IMG/VR virus record: IMGVR_UViG_3300022858_000824 | Coordinates: 1 to 27,000 of that record | DNA: 27,000 bases | DNA from: a virus | Strand: one strand, 5' to 3' | Notes under the pieces: model-generated | Database searches by the model: none | What the model was told of the DNA's origin: nothing | What the model saw: the letters and a program-made list of their open reading frames with translations, nothing else | Translations under genes and position numbers: made by a program | Part shown: positions 8,278 to 16,400 of the stretch, in pieces | Position numbering within the stretch: the first letter of the stretch is position 1 | Layout: each line of letters starts with the position of its first letter

Positions 8278-8972
8278 TTCAGGTATCCTTCCAAATGCCC
8301 TACCAATTGTTTCTTCCATTCTTCAAATGTTTTTATCTCCCTTTCCGATACCATACTATCTTTCAATAACACACAACAGGAGTCAAATTGTTCCTGGACT
8401 GGAATTTCTTGTAATTTGATAGCAGAAACCTTTATATTACGCAAGTGAGGCCAACGATCCCACTCTGAATATTCAAGATCCGTAACATGGAAACCCAGTT
8501 TAGAAAAAGTAGTTTCAAATCTCTCCCCAAACCACATGTCCTTATGATACCCCCAGCTCGCGGCCTGGTCGCCGACCAAATGCCTCACAATAGCCATCTT
8601 CTGCTGATAGTCAGTCGCTTCATCTGCTAATTGAACCACACTACCAATGGCATCTGGTGTTTCAATGATCAAAGTACCGTCTATCTTCACCCAATGGTAC
8701 CACTTGACCAACTGAGCTAAGGCTATAACCCTTGAAAAATGTTCAAACACATGATGAGACCGTATTTCATCCACTGAACTTTCTGGGAATACCAAATCCT
8801 TAACGATATCAGCCTCTGCATCAGCAACTGTTTTAAAAACGTTGTGTTCTTCCTGGGGATAGTCAATATCAATGTAGCCATCCAGCTTTGTAGCTCCACA
8901 ACCAAGATGGAGCTTAATGGGACTATCTCTAGTACACAAACCAGATTCTATAAGCTTATCTAAGGAATTCAT
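8274..8972 (-). CDS. Class I SAM-dependent methyltransferase-like protein
   Basis: 232 residues. KLHLGCGATKLDGYIDIDY near residues 21-39 is the motif I and acidic strand seen in methyltransferases of polysaccharide clusters. HHVFEHFS corresponds to the usual VLEH stretch, and GTLIIETPD is the later strand. The aromatic C-terminal half (WGYHKDMWFGERF) is probably the substrate lid. The ATG at 8972 has GGAGGT upstream, and that RBS is formed by the last codons of the preceding glycosyltransferase gene. The end overlaps the transketolase N gene (ATGA). Substrate unknown; sugar is the contextual guess. Some proteins of this type have lost catalysis, which the sequence alone cannot settle. Confidence 0.75.
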   Translation of the reverse strand: MNSLDKLIESGLCTRDSPIKLHLGCGATKLDGYIDIDYPQEEHNVFKTVADAEADIVKDLVFPESSVDEIRSHHVFEHFSRVIALAQLVKWYHWVKIDGTLIIETPDAIGSVVQLADEATDYQQKMAIVRHLVGDQAASWGYHKDMWFGERFETTFSKLGFHVTDLEYSEWDRWPHLRNIKVSAIKLQEIPVQEQFDSCCVLLKDSMVSEREIKTFEEWKKQLVGHLEGYLK

Positions 8973-8973
8973 T

Positions 8974-9993
8974 TTAACCTCCAGTAAATTCTATTACCTG
9001 TTTAACCCGGTGTTCTGTGGTATGATTCTCCAAAAGATTCACTCTGGCCGCTTCAGCAATACGAAACCTTAGCTTAGAATCTACTTTCAAATTGGCCAGA
9101 CATTCAAGCAATTCTGGATCACTTTCATAGTATAAAATATCTTCACAATCTGTAAATAGATCGTCAACTGCATTGTTCATTAGAGGTGAGATTACTGGCT
9201 TACCAGCAGCCATTCCTTCAATTACCCTACTCGACAATACGCTGGTACGGTGCCTTGGATTCAGAAATCCGCACCCTGGTAGATTATATAAATGATTAAT
9301 CCATACAGAATATAGAGCCTGTCTTGTTTGATACCAATTCGTATAGAAATCATCGTAATCTAACCATTCATTCACCAGTAAGTTATTGAAAGCTTGTGGT
9401 AGATTGGTAGCATCTTCAGCGGAGGGTGGATTTATATTCAAAGCGTATTCAAGATTCTTTATTTGATTTCCACGATCACCATACAGAGTGCCATAGAATA
9501 TGGCGTCATCCGCTGTTCCACTAGGTGTTCTAATGAGTCTTTGTGGGACAGACGCGATTCCTAACATCGTTGGAATATTACAAGCCGCTAAGTCTCTTTC
9601 ATCGGTAACAACGCAGTGCGTTAAATATGGTAATTTCTGATTAGAATTATCAATTCTTCTTTGTGCACCTACTGGGCTGCTAATGAACTCATCTGGATGC
9701 ATTGTCAAACTTTCTACCATAAACCCAACTCTGATTGGAGCGAGCGTTGTAAGCCAATCCAATAGTTCATCTGAGACCTGCGAATGAACTACTTCTAACC
9801 AGATCTGATCAAATTTCGTATCACCGATGATAGTTTCAAGCGCCTCTTTTTGTAAACGCATATTGTAAAAAACCGGGATGGTTATGTGTGCAATATCTTT
9901 AAACCCTTCGATCATCCCAACTCCGAGTGGATATGGAAATTTTCGAGCTGAGAAAAATCTGTTGAACTCCAATGGTAAATGCAATATTTTCAT
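8974..9993 (-). CDS. Glycosyltransferase, GT-B fold
   Basis: 339 residues. The C-terminal half has HRTSVLSSRVIEGMAAGKPVISPLMN, the glycine/proline turn and acidic contact expected of GT-B glycosyltransferases that bind a nucleotide sugar, followed by the usual terminal helix block (LRFRIAEAARVNLLENHTTEHRVKQVIEF). The N-terminal half starts with MKILHLPLEFNRFF, a first beta strand, and has no secretion signal, so it is cytoplasmic. The ATG follows directly on the thyX stop, with GGAG five bases upstream overlapping that stop. The exact CAZy family is not assigned. It likely adds a sugar made by the epimerases in this cluster. Confidence 0.72.
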   Translation of the reverse strand: MKILHLPLEFNRFFSARKFPYPLGVGMIEGFKDIAHITIPVFYNMRLQKEALETIIGDTKFDQIWLEVVHSQVSDELLDWLTTLAPIRVGFMVESLTMHPDEFISSPVGAQRRIDNSNQKLPYLTHCVVTDERDLAACNIPTMLGIASVPQRLIRTPSGTADDAIFYGTLYGDRGNQIKNLEYALNINPPSAEDATNLPQAFNNLLVNEWLDYDDFYTNWYQTRQALYSVWINHLYNLPGCGFLNPRHRTSVLSSRVIEGMAAGKPVISPLMNNAVDDLFTDCEDILYYESDPELLECLANLKVDSKLRFRIAEAARVNLLENHTTEHRVKQVIEFTGG

Positions 9994-10599
9994 TTAGTCT
10001 CCTATATCGTCAAAAATAATCGGAACTTCTTTTTGGAATCCTTCTAAGCATGAAAGCATTAATTCCCTTATTTGTGGATGTGACGCTTTTGGAGTTCTGA
10101 GTCTAAAGACATGCCTCCATTCCCTCGCATTAGCTGTCATAACAATTTCTGTTTTGAGTGAATTTGGTAGAACCTCTCTTGCTTGTTCTGGCCTCCACTT
10201 CAATTCTAATAAAGCATTATAATGTTGTTCCGCTGCTTCCATCGCCAATATCCATTGAACCTGTGCTGGTAGATTAGCAAACCACCAAACAGGTCTGATG
10301 AAAATAATATCATTTCTACCATAATTACAGTAGCGTGTAGATTCAACTGAATAAGCTGCCAACCTATGTCTAGTGAGTTCCGCAAGCACTCCACGGTTAG
10401 TAATAAACTTAACAGAAGCAGTAACGTGCTCAATCACAGAATGATGCCCACGTTTAATAACCATTTCTACAAATTTTTTAGCTGATCCTTCTGTAATTTT
10501 ATCTTCTGATTTATAGCAAGTCCTACCAGCTTTTTCTATTAGTTCAAGTGGTAATTCTGGTTTCTGTATCCATTGCCAGGATTGCTCTATTATCTTCAT
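9994..10599 (-). CDS. thyX: FAD-dependent thymidylate synthase ThyX
   Basis: 201 residues, near the usual ThyX length. The signature RHR-x7-S is present as RHRLAAYSVES (residues 77-87), followed by TRY. GHHSVIEHV near residue 51 and the late NSLKTEIVMTANAREWRHVFRLR also fit the family. ThyX makes dTMP from dUMP using FAD, NADPH and methylenetetrahydrofolate, and is common in phages that boost thymidine supply. The ATG overlaps the stop of the upstream methyltransferase (ATGA). It is the only clear nucleotide-metabolism gene inside the sugar cluster. Confidence is high because the catalytic motif is intact. Confidence 0.95.
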   Translation of the reverse strand: MKIIEQSWQWIQKPELPLELIEKAGRTCYKSEDKITEGSAKKFVEMVIKRGHHSVIEHVTASVKFITNRGVLAELTRHRLAAYSVESTRYCNYGRNDIIFIRPVWWFANLPAQVQWILAMEAAEQHYNALLELKWRPEQAREVLPNSLKTEIVMTANAREWRHVFRLRTPKASHPQIRELMLSCLEGFQKEVPIIFDDIGD

Positions 10600-11240
10600 A
10601 TTTTCCTCATTAGCATGAAATTATCCCTAAGCCATGGGAATCCCAAAGACAGTTGGTGATTTTGCAGCATCTCCTGTTTCAAATGATAGGTGCGCTCCCA
10701 ATCAGGTTCAAATAGTCCGACATCTTCAAACACATCAACCCACCAACAGAGGCTCTGGCAGTTTATATGTCCAGTTCCGCCCTGTCCTGGAGCAGCCGCT
10801 GTCCACCAAATCAGGTTATCTGATGCGTTACAGATATTGTTCACAAATCTAGCGGCGTTCTTTTCCTCGATATGTTCTGCGACTTCAATTGTGATAGCTA
10901 AATCATACCCAATAGAATCGACCAATAAAACATCAGCTATTCCTATATGATCAATGAGTGATTCTGGAATAAAAGGACGTACTTCTTCACTACCCTCAAT
11001 CCCCAACACATCAGTTATTCCACGCATCAGTAATCTTTCTAGGATAAATCCACATCCACATCCAAAATCAATAACTGATTTTGGCTTTATGTGTTTTACT
11101 ATTAGATCCGCCAGAAAATGATAAGCAGGGCGATACTTGCGCAAGTTTTCAAAGAATTGCTGATCATACAGCGTGTCGCTAGGTGGATCTTCCTTTATAT
11201 GCCTCTCTAACGCCTCTATTAAGTTATTTTCCCAATCCAT
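10596..11240 (-). CDS. Class I SAM-dependent methyltransferase
   Basis: 214 residues. VIDFGCGCGFILERLL (about residues 55-70) is motif I, GIEGSEE the acidic strand, and IEVAEHIEEKNA the motif II region; GTGHINCQSLCWWVDVFEDVGLFEPDW resembles the C-terminal part of sugar or small-molecule methyltransferases of the Methyltransf_11/23 type. Good RBS upstream of the ATG. It overlaps thyX by ATGA, so the operon running towards 1966 effectively begins here or just upstream. Substrate is unknown. Four methyltransferases in one sugar cluster is a high number and suggests a heavily methylated glycan. Confidence 0.77.
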   Translation of the reverse strand: MDWENNLIEALERHIKEDPPSDTLYDQQFFENLRKYRPAYHFLADLIVKHIKPKSVIDFGCGCGFILERLLMRGITDVLGIEGSEEVRPFIPESLIDHIGIADVLLVDSIGYDLAITIEVAEHIEEKNAARFVNNICNASDNLIWWTAAAPGQGGTGHINCQSLCWWVDVFEDVGLFEPDWERTYHLKQEMLQNHQLSLGFPWLRDNFMLMRKI

Positions 11241-11250
11241 TTGATCTCCT

Positions 11251-11364
11251 TTAACGATTCCTGCGCCTTGATTCTTTTATTGGTTTATTTTTAAGCTTAC
11301 GATCTTTCCTGTACGCAGACAATTTACTTGTTGACGATTGTTTCTTTTCTACTTTCTTTATCAT
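11251..11364 (-). CDS. Small lysine/arginine-rich protein
   Basis: 37 residues, starting MIKKVEKKQSS and ending KESRRRNR; about half the residues are basic. I chose the ATG at 11364 because AGGAG lies seven bases upstream, inside the end of the preceding gene; a longer in-frame extension overlaps that gene and has no RBS. It overlaps the upstream gene by 41 bases in another frame. A nucleic-acid-binding role is possible from charge alone; no family is recognised. Confidence 0.5.
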   Translation of the reverse strand: MIKKVEKKQSSTSKLSAYRKDRKLKNKPIKESRRRNR

Positions 11365-11641
11365 TTCTTTTCTCCTCTCCTTCCTTGATTTCTCCAACTG
11401 GTAATTGATTTCTATCACCAGTATAACTAAATACAAAATCAGCAAAATGTTTATATTTAGTTAAAAACATAATTGCATTTTCTTTGGAGTAGGGAACCTC
11501 TTTTCCACCCTCTTCAACGCCGACCCAATCTAATATCGGCGGATTATCACGGATAAAAGGACTTAACTTCATCTTTACGCCTTCTCCAAAATCGATCCAC
11601 TCAATGTCCTGTAGTATTATCATGGCTTCTAATAGATCCAC
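11324..11641 (-). CDS. Unknown small acidic protein
   Basis: 105 residues, family not recognised. It starts with a GTG codon that overlaps the previous stop (TAGTG), with AAGGAGG seven bases upstream, so the start is well supported. The N-terminal two thirds looks globular (IEWIDFGEGVKMKLSPF, PPILDWVGVEEG, ENAIMFLTKYKHFADFVFSYTG). The tail from about residue 83 is charged, low-complexity Glu/Lys. Part of a run of four short overlapping genes (11251-12110) that are probably translated together. No clue to function. Confidence 0.6.
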   Translation of the reverse strand: MDLLEAMIILQDIEWIDFGEGVKMKLSPFIRDNPPILDWVGVEEGGKEVPYSKENAIMFLTKYKHFADFVFSYTGDRNQLPVGEIKEGEEKRNDKESRKETIVNK

Positions 11642-11883
11642 TAGCTGTCCTCCTTAAATTCAATGGCTGGGATATTTACAGTCTTGATTTCCTTTGTGTC
11701 TAAATTAATATTATACAATGATGCTAAGTAAGCTCCCATCTCTATTAGATGTGCGTGAATTCCATAATTCCATAAAACAATTGCAGCTGCTTGTTGGGAA
11801 AACACAAACTCTTTTATAAAAAGCCGCTTACTACCATCAACAGGCGAAATCGAGTAAACCACTAATAGTAAAATCTCATCCAT
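11641..11883 (-). CDS. Unknown small protein
   Basis: 80 residues. ATG at 11883 overlaps the upstream stop (TGATG), with AAGGAGG four bases before. The sequence DEILLLVVYSISPVDGSKRLFIKEFVFSQQAAAIVLWNYGIHAHLIEMGAYLASLYNI would be cytoplasmic; the hydrophobic first strand is too short for a membrane anchor and is followed by an amphipathic helix. No family recognised. Tight coupling on both sides makes it a real gene of the small-protein operon. Confidence 0.6.
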   Translation of the reverse strand: MDEILLLVVYSISPVDGSKRLFIKEFVFSQQAAAIVLWNYGIHAHLIEMGAYLASLYNINLDTKEIKTVNIPAIEFKEDS

Positions 11884-12110
11884 CAGCCCTCCTTAATTTC
11901 TTCAAGAATTACTTTATAATGCTTCTCCTCAGTCACGATATTACCATCTCTTGCCACCATCTTACCACCATCATGAATCTCATATTCACATTTGACTTTT
12001 GGAACATCATTAAAGGCTAAACGTAGTTCCAACCACATAATATGTTTGTCTCCCAAACCCAAGAGATTCAATATATCAGATTCAAAATTATGCTTTGTGT
12101 TATATTTCAT
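11883..12110 (-). CDS. Unknown small protein
   Basis: 75 residues. I take the ATG at 12110, with GGAGGA about nine bases upstream; a TTG one codon earlier is also possible. The N-terminal part has HIMWLELRLAFNDVPKVKCEYEIHDGGK, probably a beta-rich fold, and the C-terminus ends KVILEEIKEG, whose codons form the next gene's RBS. No recognisable motif. The gene overlaps the next one by one base, so translation is probably coupled. Confidence 0.58.
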   Translation of the reverse strand: MKYNTKHNFESDILNLLGLGDKHIMWLELRLAFNDVPKVKCEYEIHDGGKMVARDGNIVTEEKHYKVILEEIKEG

Positions 12111-12151
12111 CAACTGTTCTCCTCCTTTGTAATTATCTAAAACATCAATTC

Positions 12152-12370
12152 TTACGTAATCAGCGGGAACTCAATTTCAAACCTTGCTCTTGCTGCAGTC
12201 CTATTAATATCTGATTTTTCAGAATTGAGAAATGCTAGTACATTAGCACCTTCGCCAAATTGCGTAACAAGTTCTTCAAAGCACTCATCACATATATTCC
12301 CATATTTAGGTGAGTACCTTTTATTTCCATTATTGCTACAGTCCACCCTTGTGCACGTTGTTGAACTCAT
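12152..12370 (-). CDS. Small zinc-finger-like protein
   Basis: 72 residues. Four cysteines are arranged CTRVDC (C6, C11) and ICDECFEEL (C27, C30), with a basic loop between, a likely zinc knuckle. The rest is a helix plus EFPLIT. AAAGGAG about eight bases upstream of the ATG lies in the stop region of the 57-residue gene. It probably binds zinc and may contact nucleic acid or protein; no named family is claimed. Confidence 0.6.
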   Translation of the reverse strand: MSSTTCTRVDCSNNGNKRYSPKYGNICDECFEELVTQFGEGANVLAFLNSEKSDINRTAARARFEIEFPLIT

Positions 12371-12373
12371 ATT

Positions 12374-12547
12374 CTATTCTCCTTTCTTTACAATAGTATA
12401 TCCTGTTATTGTTGTTCCTTCTAATGAATGTGAATAATACCATACCACTTCTTCATCTTCCGCTAATAAAACACTTATAATACCAGTTCCATTTTGAACT
12501 ATTGGTGGATATACAATCCTTTTACCATCCGTTGTTGTCCCTTTCAT
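12374..12547 (-). CDS. 57-residue protein, beta-rich
   Basis: Starts MKGTTTDGKRIVYPP and ends GYTIVKKGE. The ATG overlaps the stop of the large glycosyltransferase (ATGA) and an AGGGG site is eight bases upstream; the downstream zinc-finger gene follows with its RBS covering this stop. These features support a real gene although it is short. The middle (GIISVLLAEDEEVVWYYSHS) predicts two beta strands. Function unknown. Confidence 0.6.
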   Translation of the reverse strand: MKGTTTDGKRIVYPPIVQNGTGIISVLLAEDEEVVWYYSHSLEGTTITGYTIVKKGE

Positions 12548-14793
12548 TTAGCACCCCTGTCTATAATCTTGAAAATAGTTTTCAGACGATTAGACCATAG
12601 GTGATCTTTTACAGTCCTCTGATAGCCCGCCTGTGCAATAGCCGTTCGTTCTTCATTATGTTCCAGATAGTATTGAATTTTCTCTTTCAGTTCTTCTCGT
12701 GTATCAAACAAAACAATCTCTTCATCAGGAACGAAATATTCTTCAATTCCTTGCATCTGTTCGCACAAACAAAGAGTACCACAAGCTGCGATCTCAAACG
12801 GGCGGAGCTTCAATTGTCGTCCAGCTACTCCCATTGATGGGGCGATACTAATTTTACTAGAAGCTATTATCTTCCCAACTTCTTTGAAATCAACAAAACC
12901 AGAGTCCCACCCACTACCGTATTTTTCTATAGGCAACCCACCTAACATATCCAATCTATTGGTGTGTCTCTGACCAACGAAACTAACATCTATTGTTTTC
13001 GCTTTCCATGTATTGCTCTGTAATAATTTTGTATCTATTATTGGTTTAAAATAGAATTGATTAGCTCCCCACTGGCTCAGAATACGTCCTTGATGTGTCA
13101 TTCTATTATAGATGTGCTCATAAGTAGTTATTGAATATTTAAAATTCCTACAGTAATCTCTAGTAAAATCATCATAACGTCTATCATCGTCAGAATTCCA
13201 TGCAATTGTATTATAAAATGCGCTAAGTTCAGCCCAAATGATCGGAAGAACGTCGGCTTTATAAGTTGGGTGAAAGACATAATCAGGTTTAATCAGATTC
13301 ACAAAAGCTCTTAATCTGTCTTGCATAGCACTTTTACCATAATGCTTCATTTCAACATCATACTGGAATACAAACACATCACCAAATTCTTCTAATGGTT
13401 TATACCAAGTCATTAATTCAAAACCGACCTTGGAATGATCCAAATAGTCCTTCCCCTGACAAACTAAAACAATTCGCTTTTTCTTACCAGTCATCAGGAT
13501 TTCATTATGATTGTCTGACAGGTGGAGCGCAAGTTCTAATTGCATGTCGTCGCGACTCCTCTCGTACCCAGAACTCATCTGATCGGCAGAGTCATCGTGA
13601 AAATAATGGAATAATGGACTTGGAAATCGCTTAATACCAAATCCGGCTTTAACGTAGTCCAGCCATAATGCCCATTCAGTTAAATGATTACGACAATCAT
13701 TCATGTGTTCAGAGAACCCTCCTATTTTTTTAAAGGATGCTGTTCGCTGCATAGCAGAATAAGCAATAAAATTATATTTAGATAATGTCTGAGCTGAAAA
13801 TTCTGGTTGATTGAATATTTTTTCATTTTTTTCATCAAAATAGACCATGTCGGGATAGACAACGGAGATTGCGTCATTTTCATCAAAAACTTTTGATAGG
13901 CTTTCAACATAATTCTCTTCTACCCAGTCATCTGCATCGAGGAACATAATGTAATCAGAGTCAACATGGTCACAGCCAATATTTCTGGATGCGAACACCC
14001 ACTGATTGCTAGTATTTTGGATGATCTGGATAGGAATTGGAGACCTCTCAGCAATACTCTGCACTATCACGGCAGTATCATCAGTAGACACATCATCTAC
14101 CACGATAATCTTTTTCAATGGCTTTGTCTGATTTTGAAGCGATTGAATTGCTCTCTTGATAGTTTTTTCTCCATTTCGCACTGCGATTACTGCGGAAACA
14201 GTACCGTTTTTCTCGATTTTCGGCTTATTTTCAACATCTTTTAATAGGTCTTCAACTATTTTGTCCAACTTTTCAAATTGCAGTTCTTGACTGTAATTTT
14301 CTTTAACAAATTTCTTGTATTTTTCTGGATCTGGAGGATTCTTTACATGACCATCCACCATTTTCACCAACCCTGGTATGTCAGTCCAGATGTACGATCT
14401 GGGATATAATCCTTCTGCTCCCACCCAATTATATACCAAAGGGGTGAGTCCTTTTTGTAGTGATTCCAATATGTTATACGGCATTCCCTCAATTGGCGAA
14501 GTTGATAGCACAAATGAGAAATGTGGAAGCAATTCTTCAACTATTTCGTGTTCCAATTTTCCATAATATTCAACGCTGTTCTGCAAACCAAGTGTGGCTA
14601 TCGAATGATCGAGGAAGATGGCAAATCTAGGATCTGCCACATCCCCGATTATATGCAGGGTAAAACTTGAATCATACTCATGAATAGCATGGAACGCATG
14701 CACCATAAGCATGGGGCCTTTTTTGTGCGAGATCGAAGCAAGCATCAGAATGCGCTTGTCTTTTTTCCCAATAATCTGTTCGGCGTCAATCAT
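12544..14793 (-). CDS. Three-module glycosyltransferase (GT4-half / GT2 / CgeB-like)
   Basis: 749 residues in three parts. Residues 1-190 match only the nucleotide-sugar half of a GT4 enzyme: ILMLASISHKKGP, HIIGDVADPRF and the EX7E motif in EGMPYNILE (E102, E110). Residues about 199-430 are a GT2 (GT-A) domain with VIAVRNGEKTI, VVDDVSTDD (232-239) and the metal-binding LDADD (285-289). Residues about 445-749 are a CgeB-like GT-B module ending YYLEHNEERTAIAQAGYQRTV. AAAGGAG sits seven bases before the ATG, so the missing GT4 N-terminal half is not an artefact of start choice. Such fused enzymes can build several linkages of one glycan. There is no membrane segment, so it acts in the cytoplasm. 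Substrates are unknown. Confidence 0.82.
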   Translation of the reverse strand: MIDAEQIIGKKDKRILMLASISHKKGPMLMVHAFHAIHEYDSSFTLHIIGDVADPRFAIFLDHSIATLGLQNSVEYYGKLEHEIVEELLPHFSFVLSTSPIEGMPYNILESLQKGLTPLVYNWVGAEGLYPRSYIWTDIPGLVKMVDGHVKNPPDPEKYKKFVKENYSQELQFEKLDKIVEDLLKDVENKPKIEKNGTVSAVIAVRNGEKTIKRAIQSLQNQTKPLKKIIVVDDVSTDDTAVIVQSIAERSPIPIQIIQNTSNQWVFASRNIGCDHVDSDYIMFLDADDWVEENYVESLSKVFDENDAISVVYPDMVYFDEKNEKIFNQPEFSAQTLSKYNFIAYSAMQRTASFKKIGGFSEHMNDCRNHLTEWALWLDYVKAGFGIKRFPSPLFHYFHDDSADQMSSGYERSRDDMQLELALHLSDNHNEILMTGKKKRIVLVCQGKDYLDHSKVGFELMTWYKPLEEFGDVFVFQYDVEMKHYGKSAMQDRLRAFVNLIKPDYVFHPTYKADVLPIIWAELSAFYNTIAWNSDDDRRYDDFTRDYCRNFKYSITTYEHIYNRMTHQGRILSQWGANQFYFKPIIDTKLLQSNTWKAKTIDVSFVGQRHTNRLDMLGGLPIEKYGSGWDSGFVDFKEVGKIIASSKISIAPSMGVAGRQLKLRPFEIAACGTLCLCEQMQGIEEYFVPDEEIVLFDTREELKEKIQYYLEHNEERTAIAQAGYQRTVKDHLWSNRLKTIFKIIDRGAK

Positions 14794-14804
14794 GATTTTC
14801 TCCT

Positions 14805-15119
14805 TTATGCAGTCTTACAAAATTTCTTTGCCATTTCCAATCCAACATTTGTTGGCATGAATCTAGCGATTAGCATTGGTTCAGAATACCTTATAAAATG
14901 AGGATCTATGCTTTCACACTGATATAGTTCCTTAGATGAACATTTAAAAACGCATATCTTGTAGCCGTTAAAGTTGGTACAATTTTCATATTTAATAGTG
15001 GCCACAACAAATGGTGAAATGTCGATTGTATCTATTATTTTAAATTTAAACGGATCTGGCGTCGATATTATTTTATATTCTGTTGTACTGCCCCCACTTA
15101 AAACTTTGCATACTCCCAT
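14805..15119 (-). CDS. Unknown small protein
   Basis: 104 residues, family not recognised. AAAGGAG six bases before the ATG is a strong RBS. The sequence is beta-rich (EYKIISTPDPFKFKIIDTIDI, FVVATIKYENC) with five or six cysteines spread along it, including FKCSSKELYQC, and ends in a lysine-rich helix. It precedes the three-module glycosyltransferase by 11 bases and probably shares its transcript. It could be a regulator or partner, but nothing in the sequence says so. Confidence 0.58.
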   Translation of the reverse strand: MGVCKVLSGGSTTEYKIISTPDPFKFKIIDTIDISPFVVATIKYENCTNFNGYKICVFKCSSKELYQCESIDPHFIRYSEPMLIARFMPTNVGLEMAKKFCKTA

Positions 15120-15173
15120 TTATTTCTCCTTTTCAATAAAATGCACACAACCAAATTCTGGTGCAGTATTCAT
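15120..15173 (-). CDS. Possible 17-residue peptide
   Basis: ATG at 15173, sequence MNTAPEFGCVHFIEKEK, stop directly before the next ATG. The phrase APEFGCVHF looks like the end of small Cys-containing phage proteins, so this may be the remains of a longer gene whose 5' part is lost. Only an AGGG-like site precedes it. Weak call. Confidence 0.25.
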   Translation of the reverse strand: MNTAPEFGCVHFIEKEK

Positions 15174-15186
15174 ACCCCAGCCCTCA

Positions 15187-15396
15187 TCATTTTCCTCCTC
15201 CTTTCAGATATTGATCTCTACACCTCTTTCCAGCTGCGCAAGCATTAATACCCACTTTTCCCAAAGTATGGAGGAAAACTTCCTGTGCCAAAACAATGCC
15301 GATTGCTGCTGGAACGTTGTCACATCTATCATTAACTATTTCAGTAAACTTTGAAGCCAGCTCCACATCAAAATCTATATCGAGATCCACTTCCAT
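15187..15396 (-). CDS. Unknown 69-residue protein
   Basis: Starts MEVDLDIDFDVELASKF and ends LKGGGK. The RBS GGAGGT is five bases from the ATG, close to ideal. The body is helical (EIVNDRCDNVPAAIGIVLAQEVFLHTLGKVGINACAAGKRCRDQ) with three cysteines; too short and too polar to be a membrane protein. The glycine codons at its end form the RBS for what follows. No family recognised. Confidence 0.55.
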   Translation of the reverse strand: MEVDLDIDFDVELASKFTEIVNDRCDNVPAAIGIVLAQEVFLHTLGKVGINACAAGKRCRDQYLKGGGK

Positions 15397-15450
15397 AAAG
15401 TACCTCCAAAAACATAATGTTATGCTGATCAGCCACCTTTCTCCTTCCAG

Positions 15451-16029
15451 TTAAAACATCATATTATCAATGGGCATAACGCTAATTCCCATCTTTCCTG
15501 CTTTCCTGCTTTCTGTTGCTTTGAACTCTGTTTAGACGGATCAGCTACTACCAATATATTAAAATCCTTCATAACAACATCCATTATAGCATATTTTCCT
15601 TTCAATTTTTCATAATAATATGATTTCTTCTCAGGAAACTTGCCTGTCAGACATATAGTAGGAAGCGGCTCGCTTTCAGCAACGTCACTGCCTTTCAATG
15701 TTAGGAGATTGCGAAGGTTTGCAATATATTCCCCATTGTTTAATACACCATTCTTAATGTCGTGGGCTCTCTTCTCATCAATACTATCTACGTTGCATAG
15801 TACGTTGACACAATTTGCTTTGTGGCATAATTCAATTAGACCAGCGAGTCCAAATTCTTCGGATAGAATTTTACTAATTGATCTCCCGATACCAGGAATA
15901 TTGATAGCCGCTAGGATTTGCCACTCATGAATCTACTACCTCTTTACACTCACTTGGCATTTCATCATATAGCGCACTCCATCTCTCAAAAGGTATTAAG
16001 CTGCCTTCCAACCTACAAACAAGTCCCAT
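15451..16029 (-). pseudogene. Broken helix-hairpin-helix + BRCT gene, like the C-terminus of NAD-dependent DNA ligase
   Basis: The minus strand carries the end of a ligase-like protein in pieces. Piece 1 (16029-15925, 34 codons, AAGGAGG before its ATG) starts MGLVCRLEGSL and ends VVDS. Piece 2 is in the +1 frame: HEWQILAAINIPGIGRSISK is a helix-hairpin-helix, followed later by CLTGKFPEKKSYYYEKLKG, ILVVADPSKQSSKQQKAGK, a BRCT domain. Piece 2 has no normal start codon upstream of its HhH. At 15493-15512 the 8-base word GCAGGAAA is tandemly doubled on the minus strand; with one copy the frame runs on as AGKMGISVMPIDNMMF and stops at 15451, the expected BRCT ending. So at least two frameshifts exist. 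The nucleotidyltransferase and OB domains are absent from the window. A split ligase subunit is the likely ancestor. Confidence 0.7.
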
Positions 16030-16055
16030 CTTATCCTCCTTTCAATAATACTATT

Positions 16056-16400
16056 TCATTTCCGATTCCTAAGTCTCTCATTCAACTCTTTAAGTAATTT
16101 GCGTTCCTCCTGTTCCTTCCATTTCTGGTTCCTTGATTCTTCCAATTTCTCTTTCTCAATCAGTTTCAATTTCTTCTCTTGAATAACAGGAGTAATACTC
16201 AACTTACTTATTTCTTTGAATTCGAATTCACATAGGAAGCAATCTCTGTAAACATCTTCATTTTCACATTGTATTATTCGTGTAATGTGGGACTTAAGGA
16301 ATCGCATCTCTTTCCATTCTTTACCTTTTTTGCTAAAATAGGCATTCTCTCCACCGTCCGAGAAAAGACCATCTTTATTCATAATTTTATAAAATACCAT
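16056..16400 (-). CDS. Unknown phage protein with coiled-coil tail
   Basis: 114 residues. The N-terminal part (MVFYKIMNKDGLFSDGG, FSKKGKEWKEMRFLKSHI, DCFLCEFEF) matches a small protein type that I have seen repeatedly in phage genomes and whose function is unknown. From about residue 75 the sequence is highly charged Lys/Glu/Arg and should form a long helix or coiled coil (KKLKLIEKEKLEES). Its RBS GAGGAGGG lies within the end of the upstream 59-residue gene, which it overlaps by 14 bases. Confidence 0.65.
   Translation of the reverse strand: MVFYKIMNKDGLFSDGGENAYFSKKGKEWKEMRFLKSHITRIIQCENEDVYRDCFLCEFEFKEISKLSITPVIQEKKLKLIEKEKLEESRNQKWKEQEERKLLKELNERLRNRK

Noticed and set aside
15640-15930. 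96-codon plus-strand frame
   Set aside because: Lies opposite the helix-hairpin-helix/BRCT coding sequence, which has clear domain motifs on the minus strand.
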